From an uncultured Collinsella sp. (lineage in GTDB: Bacteria; Actinomycetota; Coriobacteriia; Coriobacteriales; Coriobacteriaceae): DNA of 14,288 bases. Numbering within the stretch: the first letter of the stretch is position 1; the number at the start of each line of letters is the position of its first letter. Below, in pieces: positions 14,076-14,288 of this stretch. A model generated the notes under the pieces. That model did no database searches, had not been told where the DNA came from, and saw nothing but the letters and a program-made list of their open reading frames with translations. The stretch is from positions 1 through 14,288 of the forward strand of contig CABSAN010000055.1 in assembly GCA_902475785.1 (NCBI GenBank), read 5' to 3'. The position numbers were made by a program, and so were the translations under genes.

Positions 14076-14131
14076 AAACCGCATCCCACTCTGAGCCGAA
14101 ATTCCGGGATGAGATTTCCGCCGAGGACACC
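14073..14131. repeat. Palindromic repeat, unit 3 of cluster
   Basis: The left arm CGGAAACCGCATCCC (14073-14087) and right arm GGGATGAGATTTCCG (14106-14120) match at 13 of 15 positions across an 18-nt loop. The flank CCGAGGACACC (14121-14131) is shared with the isolated copy near 9043-9051. Confidence 0.7.
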
Positions 14132-14149
14132 CTGCGCCGACGGCAACGC

Positions 14150-14182
14150 AAAAAGGGCGCCCGCGCGAATGCGGACGCCCTT
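14150..14182 (-). terminator. Intrinsic terminator of the partial minus-strand gene
   Basis: Read on the minus strand, AAGGGCG (14182-14176) plus CCGC (14174-14171) pair with GCGG (14164-14161) and CGCCCTT (14159-14153), with one mismatch between the two stems and a 6-nt loop. TTTTT (14154-14150) completes a classic Rho-independent terminator. It lies about 50 bp downstream of the stop at 14234-14236. Confidence 0.85.
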
Positions 14183-14233
14183 GTGTAGGGTCGAGATATC
14201 AACCAGCCAAGATATCGGCCCTGCGGCCAGCTC

Positions 14234-14288
14234 TTAGTAGTCGAACTGGTGGTAGTAGCGGCGGTACTTGAGGTTGTGCTTGGTGACC
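14234..14288 (-). CDS. C-terminal end of an unidentified protein
   Basis: Only the last 18 codons are inside the window. They end in KYRRYYYHQFDY followed by TAA (complement of 14234-14236). The downstream intrinsic terminator and the absence of any other feature support a real gene end. The tail is unusually rich in tyrosine and basic residues, and I do not recognise the family from it. Confidence 0.6.
   Translation of the reverse strand, partial: VTKHNLKYRRYYHQFDY

Noticed and set aside
13902..14131. CRISPR array
   Set aside because: Spacing is irregular, the units are inverted-repeat hairpins rather than direct repeats with uniform spacers, and no cas genes are nearby.
13807..14237. Several short frames on both strands across the repeat cluster
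   Set aside because: They are created by the palindromic repeats, and their translations mirror the repeat arms rather than any protein family.

Overview
The window is GC-rich bacterial DNA with tightly packed genes. Most of it is a complete histidine biosynthesis locus on the minus strand, followed by a two-gene membrane export operon on the plus strand. Gene content and order, the short-form HisG joined to a HisZ-like domain, the high GC, and the transporter plus Ala/Gly-repeat partner protein all resemble the Coriobacteriia (a Collinsella-like gut actinobacterium). That placement is inferred from memory of such genomes, not from a search.

Region 1 (1-852): the 3' part of a PHP-family histidinol-phosphatase gene on the plus strand, meeting hisE tail to tail across a 10-bp inverted repeat. 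Region 2 (848-8810, minus strand, transcribed right to left): hisZ-hisG fusion, hisD, hisC, hisB, hisH, hisA, hisF, hisI, hisE. From hisD to hisB and from hisH to hisI the genes abut or overlap by a few bases. The hisZG-hisD gap (105 bp) and the hisB-hisH gap (79 bp) each hold a strong hairpin. With the convergent phosphatase, which supplies the step a monofunctional HisB lacks, all ten reactions from PRPP plus ATP to histidine are encoded here. The first gene, however, carries an apparent one-base deletion in a T run (8623-8626) that splits the HisZ N-terminus from the rest of the fusion.

Region 3 (8811-9205): an AT-richer divergent intergenic region. It holds the his leader hairpin, a degenerate palindromic repeat, and a candidate promoter for the plus-strand operon. 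Region 4 (9206-13794): an MMPL/RND-family transporter and, 32 bp downstream, a secreted or membrane-tethered protein with YhgE/Pip-like Leu/Gly repeats and an Ala-rich coiled coil. The operon ends at a hairpin at 13842-13878. Region 5 (13879-14288): no complete gene. It carries a row of three clear and one degraded palindromic repeats of the same family as the copy at 8995-9050, then an intrinsic terminator and the last 18 codons of an unidentified minus-strand gene.

The most interesting material is non-coding: a palindromic repeat family flanking the transporter operon, an unrelated perfect palindrome inside the his operon, and the broken hisZ-hisG fusion.
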